NCBI GenBank assembly: GCA_004168015.1
Contig: SEYW01000021.1
Location: 1 to 36,451, forward strand
Length of the DNA: 36,451 nucleotides
From: Methylolobus aquaticus
Lineage (GTDB): Bacteria > Pseudomonadota > Gammaproteobacteria > Methylococcales > Methylococcaceae
Reading direction: 5' to 3'
Shown piece after piece: positions 1 through 9,190 of this stretch. The notes under the pieces were generated by a model. It searched no databases, had not been told where the DNA came from, and worked only from the letters and a program-made list of their open reading frames with translations. The position numbers were made by a program, and so were the translations under genes. Position 1 is the stretch's first letter; each line of letters begins with the position of its first letter.

Positions 1-37
1 GGCGCACACCGCCCGGTGACGGGCGGGGTGACCTGAA

Positions 38-71
38 CCCCCGGCGGGCGCAAGCCCCCCGGGGGTTTTTT
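38..71 (+). terminator. Rho-independent terminator of an upstream gene outside the window
   Basis: Arms 38-49 and 54-65 pair over 12 positions with a single C-C mismatch, close on a GCAA (GNRA) tetraloop and are followed by six T at 66-71. This is a textbook intrinsic terminator for transcription entering from the left. A second GC hairpin just before it (arms 9-15 and 20-26, loop GTGA, also a GNRA loop) may be part of the same 3' end. The gene or small RNA it ends is outside the window. Confidence 0.85.
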
Positions 72-377
72 ATGCTCGCACGCTTCCTCGGGATAGCCGC
101 CGTCCGGGCGCGTGAGGAAAGGAAACGCCGATCGTCCCCCGCGCGAAGACCGGGAACGCTGCGTGCAGCAGTCCCCGTGGTTGCGTCGAGCAAAAAGCGG
201 ATGGTCTATCCGGCGGCAACCGGAAATCCCAGCGAGTGGGGGGGTGCAGGGTTGGCCAGATGCCCTTCTTCCGGGCTTGGCGGGATGAATCCGAGCGGTG
301 CCGGTTATACCGGGCGGTAGCCCTGCTGAACCGGTAGCTCAGCAGGGTCTGTGTCGGGTGCGGGCAGCGAGCGCGTC
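72..377. other. Non-coding gap downstream of typA
   Basis: I see no convincing gene here. Short frames lack recognisable protein features and ribosome binding sites. The only structure is a perfect 9-bp stem at 321-329 / 339-347 with a 9-base loop. It lies 3' of typA, whose stop codon is at 378, and could act as a typA 3' structure or weak terminator, but there is no T-run on either side. Confidence 0.5.
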
Positions 378-2207
378 TCAGCCCTCGGCGGCGGCAGCGC
401 TACGCGAAGCTTTCTTGCGCTCGTGTTCAAGCAGCAGCTTTTTCCGGAGGCGAATGGTTTTGGGGGTTACCTCGACCAACTCGTCCTCATCGATGAATTC
501 CAGTGCCTGCTCCAAGCTGAAGCGGATGGGCGGAGTCAGCAGAATATTCTCGTCGCTGCCCGCGGCGCGAATATTCGTCAACTGCTTGGCCTTCGTCGGG
601 TTCACGACCAGATCATTGGACCGTGAGTGAATGCCGACCAGCATCCCTTCATAGACATCCACGCCATGTTCGACGAACAGACGCCCCCGTTCCTGTAGAT
701 TGAACAGCGCGAACGCCAGGGCCTTGCCTTCGACGTTCGAGATGAGCACGCCGTTGGTCCGGCTCCCGAGGTCGCCCTTCTTCATCGGACCGTAGTGGTC
801 GAATACGTGATAGAAGAGCCCGCTGCCGGAAGTCGTGCTCAGGAACTCGGTCTGAAAGCCGATCAGTCCGCGTGATGGCACCATGTATTCGAGGCGCACG
901 CGGCCCTGGCCGTCGGGAAGCATGCTCAGGAGGTCCGCCTTGCGCGAGCCGAGCTTTTCCATCACGGCGCCCTGATGGGCTTCCTCCACTTCCAGCGTCA
1001 CGAACTCGTAGGGTTCGCAGGTCTCTCCGTCGACTTCTTTCAAGATCACCTCGGGTCGAGACACGCCGAGTTCATAGCCTTCGCGCCGCATGTTCTCGAT
1101 CAGAATGGACAGGTGCAGCTCGCCCCGTCCAGAAACCTTGAACTTGTCCGGATCCTCGGTTTCTTCGACCCGCAGCGCCACGTTGTGCTTCAGTTCGCGC
1201 ATAAGACGCTCGCGAATCTGTCGGGAAGTCAGAAATTTGCCTTCGCGGCCGGCGAATGGCGACTTGTTGACCTGGAAGGTCATGCTGACCGTGGGTTCGT
1301 CGACCGCCAGAGCCGGCAGCGCCTCGGGAGTGTCGGGCGCACACAGCGTGTCGGAGATGTCGAGCGTCTCGACGCCGGTGATTGCGATGATATCGCCGGC
1401 GCCGGCCTCGCCTACCTCGACGCGTTGCAGGCCGCGAAAGGAAAGAACCTGCAGGATCCTGGCATTGCGGCTGCTGCCGTCCCGGCTGATCACCGTGATG
1501 GGCGTGTTCGACTGGATGCGCCCCCGCTGCACGCGGCCGATGCCAATCACGCCGACGTAGGTGTTGTAGTCCAGGCTGCTGATCTGCATTTGGAAGGCGC
1601 CCTCAGGGTTGACTGCGGGCGGATGGACCTTGTCGACGATGGTCTGGAAAAGCGGCGTCAGGTCGCCCTCGCGGATGTCGGGGCTGAAGCCCGCGTAGCC
1701 GTGTAATGCCGAGGCGTAGACGATCGGAAAGTCCAGCTGTTCCTCAGTCGCGCCCAAGCGGTCGAACAGGTCAAAGGTCTGGTCCACGACCCAGTCAGGG
1801 CGTGCGCCCGGGCGGTCGATCTTGTTGATCACGACGATCGGCTTGAGGCCAAGTGAGAAGGCCTTCTGCGTGACGAAGCGGGTCTGGGGCATCGGGCCGT
1901 CGACCGCGTCGACCAGCAACAGCACGCAATCAACCATCGACAGAACGCGTTCCACTTCGCCGCCAAAGTCGGCGTGGCCAGGGGTGTCGACGATATTGAT
2001 CCGGTAATCCCGCCAGTTAAGCGAGGTGTTCTTGGCCAGAATCGTGATCCCGCGCTCCTTTTCGAGGGCGTTCGAGTCCATGACCCGTTCCTCGAGTCGC
2101 TCGTGAGCCGCGAAGGTGCCGGATTGCTGCAGGAGCTTGTCGACCAGCGTGGTCTTGCCGTGATCGACGTGCGCGATGATCGCGATATTGCGTAAGTGTT
2201 CCAACAT
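378..2207 (-). CDS. typA: Ribosome-associated GTPase TypA/BipA
   Basis: Translational GTPase that binds the 70S ribosome and helps assembly or translation under stress and low temperature. The protein is 609 residues, the usual family length. The G1 loop AHVDHGKTT (residues 12-20), the DTPGH G3 box (74-78) and the NKID G4 box (128-131) are all intact. They are followed by an EF-G-like domain II and the TypA-type C-terminal half. The start is the ATG from which [13 protein letters not shown] begins, as in homologues. No clear Shine-Dalgarno is visible upstream (the sequence is C-rich). A sigma-70-like promoter lies about 40 bases upstream, so it is probably monocistronic. The next gene upstream on the same strand, the glycosyltransferase, ends at 2380. 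Confidence 0.97.
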   Translation of the reverse strand: MLEHLRNIAIIAHVDHGKTTLVDKLLQQSGTFAAHERLEERVMDSNALEKERGITILAKNTSLNWRDYRINIVDTPGHADFGGEVERVLSMVDCVLLLVDAVDGPMPQTRFVTQKAFSLGLKPIVVINKIDRPGARPDWVVDQTFDLFDRLGATEEQLDFPIVYASALHGYAGFSPDIREGDLTPLFQTIVDKVHPPAVNPEGAFQMQISSLDYNTYVGVIGIGRVQRGRIQSNTPITVISRDGSSRNARILQVLSFRGLQRVEVGEAGAGDIIAITGVETLDISDTLCAPDTPEALPALAVDEPTVSMTFQVNKSPFAGREGKFLTSRQIRERLMRELKHNVALRVEETEDPDKFKVSGRGELHLSILIENMRREGYELGVSRPEVILKEVDGETCEPYEFVTLEVEEAHQGAVMEKLGSRKADLLSMLPDGQGRVRLEYMVPSRGLIGFQTEFLSTTSGSGLFYHVFDHYGPMKKGDLGSRTNGVLISNVEGKALAFALFNLQERGRLFVEHGVDVYEGMLVGIHSRSNDLVVNPTKAKQLTNIRAAGSDENILLTPPIRFSLEQALEFIDEDELVEVTPKTIRLRKKLLLEHERKKASRSAAAAEG

Positions 2208-2246
2208 GGGGAAGGGTGCCGGGTAGGGAGTCAGGAAAAACCGCTA

Positions 2247-2276
2247 ATCATAACAGCGAGCGTGGGTCAAGAACAA
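2247..2276 (-). promoter_or_regulatory. Putative sigma-70 promoter of typA
   Basis: Read on the minus strand there is TTGTTC (2271-2276), an 18-base spacer and TATGAT (2247-2252). Transcription would start about 35 bases before the typA ATG. The area is AT-richer than its surroundings. The call rests on motif matching only. Confidence 0.5.
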
Positions 2277-2379
2277 ACGCGGGGGCGGTCCAGGTCCCGC
2301 TGGCTGCCTGTGGGAGGAGGCACTGGTTGCCATCAACCCCGGCGCCCGCGAAGGCTCGGGTTACCAGCACGCCTTCCGT

Positions 2380-3090
2380 TCAGTCGGGCCGCTGTCGCGA
2401 CCAGTAGCCCCAGTCACTCGCTCGCCAGGCCGGCGGGAGTAGATCGGCATACAACAGCATGCAACGCAGCAGCGAGTGGGCGGTTTTTCGCAACCGACCC
2501 TGCCGCAGCCGTCGATGGTCCGTGGCATAAACCGGCGTATCGCCGGCGAAGCGGGTCCGAAAACCGGCCCGCTTGACGCGCCAGACCAGTTCCGAATCCT
2601 CGTTGCAAACGAGTTGACGATCGAAGCCGCCAACCTCCAGCAGTACCCGCCGGCGCAAAGCGAGATTCGAGCCGGTGGCAGAGGGAATCCCGAAAGAGTG
2701 CAACAGCCGCTGACCATGACTGAACGCACGGTAATAATGCCGATACGTGTCCCGCGAGAGCTTGCTGCCGTAAACGCAGTCGGCGTCGCGCAGTTGGCGC
2801 GCCAGACGCGAGAAGAACGTGGGCGGGAACACGACATCGGCGTCGGTGAACAACACCCATTCGGTACGTGCTGCCTCGCCGCCAATCTGCCGAGCCTCCG
2901 CAATGGGGCAGCGGCATCTGATCACCAGCGTATGGTCTGGCCGGTGTGCGACCGCAAGTTCCGCCGTCCGGTCGGTGCTTGCGTCGACGACGATCAAGGG
3001 CAGATCTCGCGGCAGCGATGCGAGAAAACGCGGGAGGTTGCGCTCCTCGTTGCGGGTTGGGACGACGACAGTGAGAGCGGCAGCTTGCAT
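2380..3090 (-). CDS. Family 2 glycosyltransferase
   Basis: GT-A fold glycosyltransferase of 236 residues. The N-terminus TVVVPTRNEERNLP is the typical GT2 nucleotide-sugar strand and loop. The metal-binding TDAD motif is at residues 82-85, and an NEDSELVWR segment later matches the acceptor/base region. No membrane anchor is evident. I place the start at the ATG at 3090, which has GGAAAG a few bases upstream; the open frame continues to 3222, but the extra 44 residues do not look like GT2 sequence. It follows the rhodanese gene after a 103-base gap that contains a stem-loop, so it is probably the last gene of the trkA-side operon. The sugar donor and the product cannot be read from the sequence. 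Confidence 0.88.
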   Translation of the reverse strand: MQAAALTVVVPTRNEERNLPRFLASLPRDLPLIVVDASTDRTAELAVAHRPDHTLVIRCRCPIAEARQIGGEAARTEWVLFTDADVVFPPTFFSRLARQLRDADCVYGSKLSRDTYRHYYRAFSHGQRLLHSFGIPSATGSNLALRRRVLLEVGGFDRQLVCNEDSELVWRVKRAGFRTRFAGDTPVYATDHRRLRQGRLRKTAHSLLRCMLLYADLLPPAWRASDWGYWSRQRPD

Positions 3091-3174
3091 CGGGCTTTCC
3101 AGGAGTTGTTGGGTATCCACGATTGATACCCGTCTCCCGTTACAGCCGTTCGATGGAGCCCCTCGAATCGCCAC

Positions 3175-3195
3175 GATTCCCGAATCTCGGGAGTC
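3175..3195 (-). other. Stem-loop at the 3' end of the rhodanese gene
   Basis: Arms 3175-3183 and 3187-3195 form a 9-bp stem with one G-T pair and a 3-base loop, overlapping the rhodanese stop codon. There is no T-run, so it is more likely an mRNA-processing or stability element, or a weak attenuator, than a strong terminator. Confidence 0.4.
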
Positions 3196-3589
3196 AGCTC
3201 TGCTCCCAGGGCAGGCCGGCACAGCGCCAGCCTCCCAGAGTGCCCCTGTGTCCGTTGGCGTCCAGCGGACCTTCGAAGCCTTCCTCGATATTGGTCAGGT
3301 TGCGGTAGCCCGATTCCGCCAGCGCCTTAGCAGCGTCCAGCGAGCGTTGACCGCTGCGGCACAACAGGAACAGGGGCGTCTCCGGTCCGCCCAGTTGGCG
3401 CACACGTTCGATGAACTGGGGATTGGGGCGCCAGTCGGGTGCCATCTTCCAGGGAACATTGATCGCCCCGACAGGGTGTCCCACGAAGGCGAACTCCACC
3501 GGGTCGCGGACGTCGATCAAAAGACTACCGGCTTCAGCCTGGATTTGCCGCCAGGCGTTTCCGGGATTCAGGGAACGAATCGTGGTCAT
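3194..3589 (-). CDS. Rhodanese-like domain protein
   Basis: Single-domain rhodanese homologue of 131 residues, probably cytoplasmic because no signal peptide is visible. The LIDVRDPVEF motif (24-33) and the active-site loop LCRSGQRS, with Cys77 as the sulfur-carrying residue, are intact. The GAINVPW segment (41-47) is also typical. The start is the ATG at 3589, which overlaps the methyltransferase stop as ATGA (3586-3589); the open frame extends further upstream only as a shadow of that gene. Tight overlap implies translational coupling. The sulfur donor and acceptor are unknown. Confidence 0.9.
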   Translation of the reverse strand: MTTIRSLNPGNAWRQIQAEAGSLLIDVRDPVEFAFVGHPVGAINVPWKMAPDWRPNPQFIERVRQLGGPETPLFLLCRSGQRSLDAAKALAESGYRNLTNIEEGFEGPLDANGHRGTLGGWRCAGLPWEQS

Positions 3590-4197
3590 GCATCCTCCAC
3601 GGCCGCGGTATTCTCCGCCGCCGGCTTTTGTCCAACGAAATAGGCCTCGTTGCGGAGCCCGGCCGCCAAGTCTCCACAGCGGTTGTCCTCCCGGTAGTAC
3701 CGAACCCTCAGACTCCCGAACAGCGCCAACAGTTCGTTCTCGCCCAGCAGGAAAGCCGGGTTTCGCGGTCCGGTCGCGTCCAGCTTGGCCGCCGTGAAGG
3801 TCTGGTAGAACAGCAGCCCGCCCGGCCGGAGACTGTCGCACAAGTGGGGCGCAAGCGCCCGGTCCAGATAACGCGAGACTACGATGACGTCGAAGCGGTC
3901 AGTTGACCAGACCACGGTATCGATATCGCAGGCCTCGGCATGTATCGCCAAGGCCTCGAGCCTGGCTGCGCTGCGCAATGCGTTCACCGCATTCGGTGCA
4001 AGGTCCCAGGCGCACACAGTCAGACCGCGTCGCGCGAGGAACAGCGCATTGCCCCCGGTTCCGCAGGCCAGATCGAGCGCCTCACCGTCAGGCGGGAGCA
4101 AATGCGCATTGTCGACCAACACGCGGCAGGCCTGCGAGGGTGCGGCCAGCCGCGCCCGGTAGCGCTCGTTCCACGAGTCGCGCGGCGCTGCGCTCAC
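3586..4197 (-). CDS. Class I SAM-dependent methyltransferase (TehB-like)
   Basis: Protein of 203 residues with the SAM-binding motif I LDLACGTGGN (about 41-50), followed by an acidic strand and an FDVIVVSRYLDR segment. This arrangement is common in small methyltransferases of the TehB / UbiE-like type. It overlaps trkA upstream (4194-4197) and the rhodanese gene downstream (3586-3589) by four bases each, both ATGA junctions, so the three are translationally coupled. The substrate cannot be predicted. A role in handling metalloids or small reactive compounds, as for TehB, is only a family guess. Confidence 0.87.
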   Translation of the reverse strand: MSAAPRDSWNERYRARLAAPSQACRVLVDNAHLLPPDGEALDLACGTGGNALFLARRGLTVCAWDLAPNAVNALRSAARLEALAIHAEACDIDTVVWSTDRFDVIVVSRYLDRALAPHLCDSLRPGGLLFYQTFTAAKLDATGPRNPAFLLGENELLALFGSLRVRYYREDNRCGDLAAGLRNEAYFVGQKPAAENTAAVEDA

Positions 4198-5582
4198 GCA
4201 GTCCGGGCCTGAGCGGACAGATCGTCGACCTGAAACAGCTGTTCGATGACGGGGATCAGCTTCTTGTCGAGCAGGAAGATGATGACGTGGTCGCCATCCT
4301 GTATCACGGTGTCGTGATGGACCTGGATCACTTCATCCCCGCGTACCAGCGCGCCCATCACGACGCCGGGCGGGATCTTGATCCGGTCTATGGGTATGCC
4401 GACGACCTTGGAGATGCCTGGCGTGCCATGGGCGATGGCTTCGATCGCTTCCGCGGCGCCATGCCGTAGCGAGTAGACCCGGGCCGCATCGCAGCGCCGG
4501 ATGTGGCGCAGCAGGGCGCCGATCGTCGATTGCTGCGGCGAGATCACCAGATCGACCAATTGCGAATCGATGATGTCGGCGTAAGCCGTCTTGTTGATCA
4601 GCGCGATCACCCGCCGCGCACCCAGCCGCTTGGCCAGCATCGCGGAAAGAATGTTCGCCTCGTCGTCGTTTGTGATCGCGCAGAAGACATCGGTATTCTC
4701 GATGTTCTCGCTGAGGAGTAGCTCCTTGTCCGACGCATCCCCCAGCAGTACCACAGTGTTTGTCAGCTCGCTGGCGATCTTCTTCGCGCGTTTGGGATCC
4801 TTCTCGACGACCTTAACCTGATAATCGTTCTCCAGCGCCAGGGCGACCCGCTTCCCGATATGACCGCCGCCGGCGAACATGAGTCGCTTGTACGGCTTCT
4901 CCAATTCGCGCAGTTCGCTCATGACGTCCTTGATCTCTTCGCTCGACGCGATGAAGAACACCTCGTCGTTGACTTCGATCGTCACGCGTCCGTTGGGAAT
5001 GATCGCCTTGCCCTGGCGAAAGATGGCCGTGATCCGCGCATGCACGTTCGGCATATGCTGGTGCAGCTCGCGGATCTCGCGCCCGACCAATGGTCCGCCG
5101 CGCAGGGCCCGCACCGAGCCGAGGCGCACCTTCCCGTCGGCAAAATCGAGAATTTGCGATGCGCCGGGATATTCCAGAAGACGTTCGATGAACTCCGTGA
5201 TGATCTTTTCCGGGCTGATGACCACGTCGATCGGTATCGCGTCGCCGGCGAACAGCTCGGGATAGCTCAGGTACTCGATGGCACGGACGCGCGCGATCTT
5301 CTTCGGGATCTTGAACAGCGCGTCGGCGATCTGGCAGGCGAGCATGTTGGTCTCGTCGTCGCTGGTGACGGCGATCAGCATGTCGGTTTCCTCGCCGCCA
5401 GCGCGTTTGAGCACCGTCGGATGCGCGGCATTGCCCTGTACGATGCCGATGTCGTAGCGGTCCTGGAGATCGCGCAGCAGATGCGACTGGGTGTCGACCA
5501 CCGTAATGTCGTTGCGTTCGCTGGCCAGGCTGGCGAGCACGCTGGTGCCGACTTGGCCGGCGCCCAATATGATGATTTTCAT
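4194..5582 (-). CDS. trkA: Trk potassium uptake system NAD-binding subunit TrkA
   Basis: Peripheral cytoplasmic subunit that gates the TrkH/TrkG potassium channel through nucleotide binding. At 462 residues it has the standard length of a tandem-RCK TrkA. The first RCK_N domain begins with the glycine-rich MKIIILGAGQVG. A second Rossmann start, RLMFAGGGHIGKRVA, lies near residue 232. Each Rossmann domain is followed by an RCK_C domain. No trkH gene is in the window. It is 49 bases downstream of ntrX on the same strand, the order seen in many gammaproteobacteria (def-fmt-rsmB ... trkA). Confidence 0.96.
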   Translation of the reverse strand: MKIIILGAGQVGTSVLASLASERNDITVVDTQSHLLRDLQDRYDIGIVQGNAAHPTVLKRAGGEETDMLIAVTSDDETNMLACQIADALFKIPKKIARVRAIEYLSYPELFAGDAIPIDVVISPEKIITEFIERLLEYPGASQILDFADGKVRLGSVRALRGGPLVGREIRELHQHMPNVHARITAIFRQGKAIIPNGRVTIEVNDEVFFIASSEEIKDVMSELRELEKPYKRLMFAGGGHIGKRVALALENDYQVKVVEKDPKRAKKIASELTNTVVLLGDASDKELLLSENIENTDVFCAITNDDEANILSAMLAKRLGARRVIALINKTAYADIIDSQLVDLVISPQQSTIGALLRHIRRCDAARVYSLRHGAAEAIEAIAHGTPGISKVVGIPIDRIKIPPGVVMGALVRGDEVIQVHHDTVIQDGDHVIIFLLDKKLIPVIEQLFQVDDLSAQARTA

Positions 5583-5631
5583 GAATGAGTGATGAAAGCC
5601 AGCGGCCCCTGGTCAGGTGCCGGATGCCGGG

Positions 5632-6996
5632 TCATCGCCGATCCTTGAAGTTGACGCCGAGCGAGTTCAGTTTGCGGTACAGATGCGTGCGTTCGAGCCC
5701 GATCGCCTGAGACAGTCGAGCCACATTGCCGCTGTATTTCTCGAGATGGTATTCCAGATACGCTTTCTCGAATTTGTCGCGTGCCTCCTTGAGCGGCAAC
5801 CCGAAAAAGTCCGGCTGCCCCTGGATGCTGGCGACGTTCAGGGATTCGCCCAGCGCAGAGCGGACTTCGTCGAGAGAGACTTCCTCGCCCGCTCCAAGGA
5901 TCATGAGCCGCTGTACCAGATTCTTGAGTTCCCGGATGTTGCCGGGCCAGGGGTAGTTGCGCAGGAAATTCTGCACCGCCACCGGAAAGCGCCGAAAGGG
6001 AATCTTTTCGCGGCTGACGAAGTAGTCGACGTACCAGCTCAGCAGTTCCGGAATATCCTCGGTGTGCTCCCGCAGGGGCGGGATCTTCAGCGTGACCACA
6101 TTCAACTGATACAGCAGGTCGCGGCGGAAGACGCCATTCCGCACCTCTTCCTCGAGCATTTTCCGCGTCGAGGCGATCACGCGCACGTCGACGTTGATCG
6201 GGTCGCTCCCGCCGATGCGCGAAAATGCGCGCGATTCGAGTGCGCTCAGCAGCCGCAACTGGGTGTCGCCATCCATGTCGGCCACCTCGTCGAGGAACAG
6301 CGAGCCGGCGTGCGCTTGTTCCAGTAAACCCCGGTGGATATGCCCGCCGGATTCCCGCCCGAAGAACTCCACAGCCGAATGATCCGGGGCGAAGGCACCC
6401 ACGCCGACATCGATGAAGGGCCCTTCGCGCCGTGGGCTCATCTGGTGCAGATACCGGGCAAAGGTTTCCTTGCCGCTGCCGGGCTCTCCGACCAACAAGA
6501 CCCGCGCATCGTGCTGCGCCAGTTTTTTGATCTGTTCCCTCAGGCGTTCCATCGCTGCGCTTTTGCCGATCGGTTCCAGGACCGGTTCGACGCGTCGTTT
6601 CAGGCCGATGTTTTCCTTGCGTAGCCGGGCGGCTTCCAGTGCCCGCTCCACCGTCACGAGCAGTTTTGCCATGGACAGCGGCTTCTCGAGGAAATCGTGG
6701 GCACCCAAGCGTGTGGCCTCGACCGCGGTCTCGATCGTCGCATGTCCCGACATCATGATGACCGGGCAGTCGAGGTAGCCATTCTTGAGCCAGTCCTTCA
6801 ACAGGCTGATGCCGTCCTCGTCGGGCATCCAGATGTCGAGCAGGATCAGATCGGGGCGCTGTTCGTTGAGTCGCTTGCGCGCCTCGCTGCCGCTGTCCGC
6901 GATGCTGACGAGATAACCCTCGTCTTCGAGGATTTCCGATAGCAACTGACGGATATCCGGTTCGTCGTCGACGATCAGAATCTTCGATTTAATCAT
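5632..6996 (-). CDS. ntrX: NtrX-type response regulator of the NtrC family
   Basis: Protein of 454 residues with a receiver domain (phosphoacceptor Asp54 in LILLDIWMPD, Ser83, Lys105), an AAA+ domain (Walker A GEPGSGKE at 170-177, Walker B SLFLDEVAD at 232-240) and a C-terminal Fis-type helix-turn-helix (QAIGLERTHLYRKL). It is the partner of the NtrY kinase encoded immediately upstream with an 8-base overlap. The sigma-54 contact loop GAFTGA is absent: where it should follow the EFFGRE segment the chain reads ESGGHIHRG. This is known for NtrX proteins and suggests it does not activate sigma-54 in the classical way. Targets probably include nitrogen or redox/respiratory genes, and possibly trkA downstream. 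Confidence 0.93.
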   Translation of the reverse strand: MIKSKILIVDDEPDIRQLLSEILEDEGYLVSIADSGSEARKRLNEQRPDLILLDIWMPDEDGISLLKDWLKNGYLDCPVIMMSGHATIETAVEATRLGAHDFLEKPLSMAKLLVTVERALEAARLRKENIGLKRRVEPVLEPIGKSAAMERLREQIKKLAQHDARVLLVGEPGSGKETFARYLHQMSPRREGPFIDVGVGAFAPDHSAVEFFGRESGGHIHRGLLEQAHAGSLFLDEVADMDGDTQLRLLSALESRAFSRIGGSDPINVDVRVIASTRKMLEEEVRNGVFRRDLLYQLNVVTLKIPPLREHTEDIPELLSWYVDYFVSREKIPFRRFPVAVQNFLRNYPWPGNIRELKNLVQRLMILGAGEEVSLDEVRSALGESLNVASIQGQPDFFGLPLKEARDKFEKAYLEYHLEKYSGNVARLSQAIGLERTHLYRKLNSLGVNFKDRR

Positions 6997-9190
6997 GGCG
7001 GGCCTCGAGGGCAGAGCGCAGTGGATGGGGGGGAGCAGGAGCGGCGGAGGGCAGCCGAATCAGGAATGCGGCACCGCCGGCTTCGGCGCTTTCGAGCCGG
7101 ATCTGACCGCCATGCTCTTCGATGATCTTCTTGACGATGGCTAGGCCCAAGCCGGTTCCCTTCGATTTCGTAGTGACATACGGTTCAAAAATGCGGTCGG
7201 CCTGATCCGCCGGTATACCCGGCCCGTTGTCGCCAATCAGCAGTTCGGCATGCCGGTTGCCGTCGCCTTCCACGCTGCGGGTGGTGATCGTGACCAGACC
7301 GGGCTTCCCGGAACTCGCTTCCTGTGCATTCTTGATCAAATTGTGCAGCACCTGCCGGATGCGTCCCGGGTCAGCAAGCGTTGCCGGGAGCCGCGACTCC
7401 AGCTCCAGATGAAATTCTAAACCACTCTGCGGCGGATACAGTGCAACGACCTCTTCGATCAGTGCATTCAGTTCGACGCGCTGGATATGGGCGACGGCCG
7501 GACGGGCGTATTCCGCGAAGGCATTCACCATCGTCTTCATGGCCTCCACCTGTTGCACGATGGTACGGGTCGAACGTTCGAGGAACGCGGCTTCCGTTTC
7601 TCCGAGCGTGGGTCCGAGTTTGATTTTCAGACGTTCGGCGGACAACTGGATCGGCGTCAGCGGATTCTTGATCTCGTGCGCCAGGCGTCGGGCCACCTCG
7701 CTCCAGGCGGCTTGCCGCTGTGCCTGGATCAGGGCGGTCACGTCGTCGAGCACGACGACCGCACCCTGCCAGGCCCCATCCGGACTGAACAGCTGCGTGC
7801 CCCGGCACAGCAGTTCCTGCGTTCCCTGCGGCCCCGGCAAGCTGACCTCGACTTGCCAGACGCCGTTACGGGTGGCGCGCAGGTGTTTCTCGATCACCCG
7901 CAGCAGATCGGCCAGATGTGGGTGGTGGCGCTCGATCGAGCCCATCGACAGCCCGACGGAACGGCTCAGCGTGGCGTGCAGTATCGAGTCGGTCGCGTGA
8001 TTGGCGGTCAGGATGCGCAGGCGTGCATCGAAGCTCATGACCCCGGACGACAGATTCGCCAAGACGGTTTCCAGATAGGCGCGCTGGCGTTCGACCTCCA
8101 TGCGCGAGCGGTGCGCTTCGTCGCGGGCCTGAGACAGTGAGGCGGTCATGCTGTTGAACGATTCCACCAGGAAACCGAGTTCGTCGCGCTGTTTGACCGG
8201 CAGTCGCTGTTCGTAACGCCCTTCGGCAACCGCGCGCGTGCCTTGCGCGAGATGACGGACTGGCGCGACCAGGCGTCGGATGCTGATGAAGGCTACCCAG
8301 ATCGCGGCGAGCAGACTCAGCAGCAGCACCAGCGACAAGGTCAGCGAAAAACTCTGCTTGAGCGAATTGCGCAGGAACCCCAGCTCCTTGATCTGGATGT
8401 AAGCCGATTCGACCGTCTCGGCCAGTTGAGACAGGCGCAGGGGTAGAGGATGCACGGCCTGCAGGAAGTAAGCCGAATCGTCTGCCAGCAGGGCCAGTGC
8501 CCGCACCTGCAGATGTCCGTCGGGCCCCGGCTCCAGCGTGGTGAAGGTCTTGCCGGGTTTGACCTGGAGCAGCACGACGGCGTCGGGCAGGTCGGGAATC
8601 ATCAGGCTGGGCTGAGGGCTGCTCGAGGCGATGATGCGGCCCTGTTTCGAGAAGATCGTCAGGTCGCTCTCTTCGCTGCTGCGGATTTCGTCGAGCAGCA
8701 GTGCCATTTCCGGCAAGGGGGCATGTTCCAGTTGCTTGGCGCCCTGTTCGGTCTGTTTGGCGACGGCGCGGATGCGCTCGTCGACGGCGGCCTGCCCCAG
8801 TTTCAGCGCATCGTCCATGGCCTGGTCGATGCGCACGTCGAACCAGCTGTCGATGCTGCGTTGCAGGAACATCATCGAGTAGTAGAAGACGATCGATGCC
8901 GGCGTCAGCGTCAGCAGCAGGAACAGGAACACCATCCGTGCGGTCAGCGCCGAACCTGCGGCGCGTCGCCGCAACTGCTTGACCAGCCAGACGATATTGG
9001 CCACGACGAGCGCCAGCAGCAGGATCGAGCCGAGCGTGTTGATCAGCAGCAGCTTCGAGTAGATCTCGCCGAGCTGCGAGGAGTCCTGGGTCGCGTTGCT
9101 CATCAGGTGCAGCGACGCGAGTATCGCGCCAAACAGCACGACGACGATCAGGCTCAGCGGCGGCTTCAGTCGGATTTTGCGAAAGACCAT
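6989..9190 (-). CDS. ntrY: NtrY-type membrane sensor histidine kinase
   Basis: Protein of 733 residues. It has three N-terminal membrane helices (about residues 12-30, 42-68, 83-108), a periplasmic sensor region and a fourth helix (SLTLSLVLLLSLLAAIWVAF), followed by a HAMP linker and a PAS domain. The HisKA box LAHEIKNPLTP carries the phosphorylated His. The HATPase_c domain has an N box (NLIKNAQEA) and G boxes (GDNGPGIP, KGTGLGLAIVKK). It overlaps ntrX by 8 bases, and its start overlaps the DUF4390 gene by 25 bases. The domain order matches NtrY, which with NtrX responds to nitrogen or redox conditions; the ligand is unknown. Confidence 0.94.
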   Translation of the reverse strand: MVFRKIRLKPPLSLIVVVLFGAILASLHLMSNATQDSSQLGEIYSKLLLINTLGSILLLALVVANIVWLVKQLRRRAAGSALTARMVFLFLLLTLTPASIVFYYSMMFLQRSIDSWFDVRIDQAMDDALKLGQAAVDERIRAVAKQTEQGAKQLEHAPLPEMALLLDEIRSSEESDLTIFSKQGRIIASSSPQPSLMIPDLPDAVVLLQVKPGKTFTTLEPGPDGHLQVRALALLADDSAYFLQAVHPLPLRLSQLAETVESAYIQIKELGFLRNSLKQSFSLTLSLVLLLSLLAAIWVAFISIRRLVAPVRHLAQGTRAVAEGRYEQRLPVKQRDELGFLVESFNSMTASLSQARDEAHRSRMEVERQRAYLETVLANLSSGVMSFDARLRILTANHATDSILHATLSRSVGLSMGSIERHHPHLADLLRVIEKHLRATRNGVWQVEVSLPGPQGTQELLCRGTQLFSPDGAWQGAVVVLDDVTALIQAQRQAAWSEVARRLAHEIKNPLTPIQLSAERLKIKLGPTLGETEAAFLERSTRTIVQQVEAMKTMVNAFAEYARPAVAHIQRVELNALIEEVVALYPPQSGLEFHLELESRLPATLADPGRIRQVLHNLIKNAQEASSGKPGLVTITTRSVEGDGNRHAELLIGDNGPGIPADQADRIFEPYVTTKSKGTGLGLAIVKKIIEEHGGQIRLESAEAGGAAFLIRLPSAAPAPPHPLRSALEARHD

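Noticed and set aside
72..320. A short Arg-rich open frame at the window start
   Set aside because: Its composition is typical of GC-rich non-coding DNA, and it begins in the T-run of the terminator at 38-71.
3091..3222. Longer N-terminus for the glycosyltransferase
   Set aside because: The additional 44 residues are not GT2-like, whereas the ATG at 3090 has a ribosome binding site and yields the canonical N-terminus.
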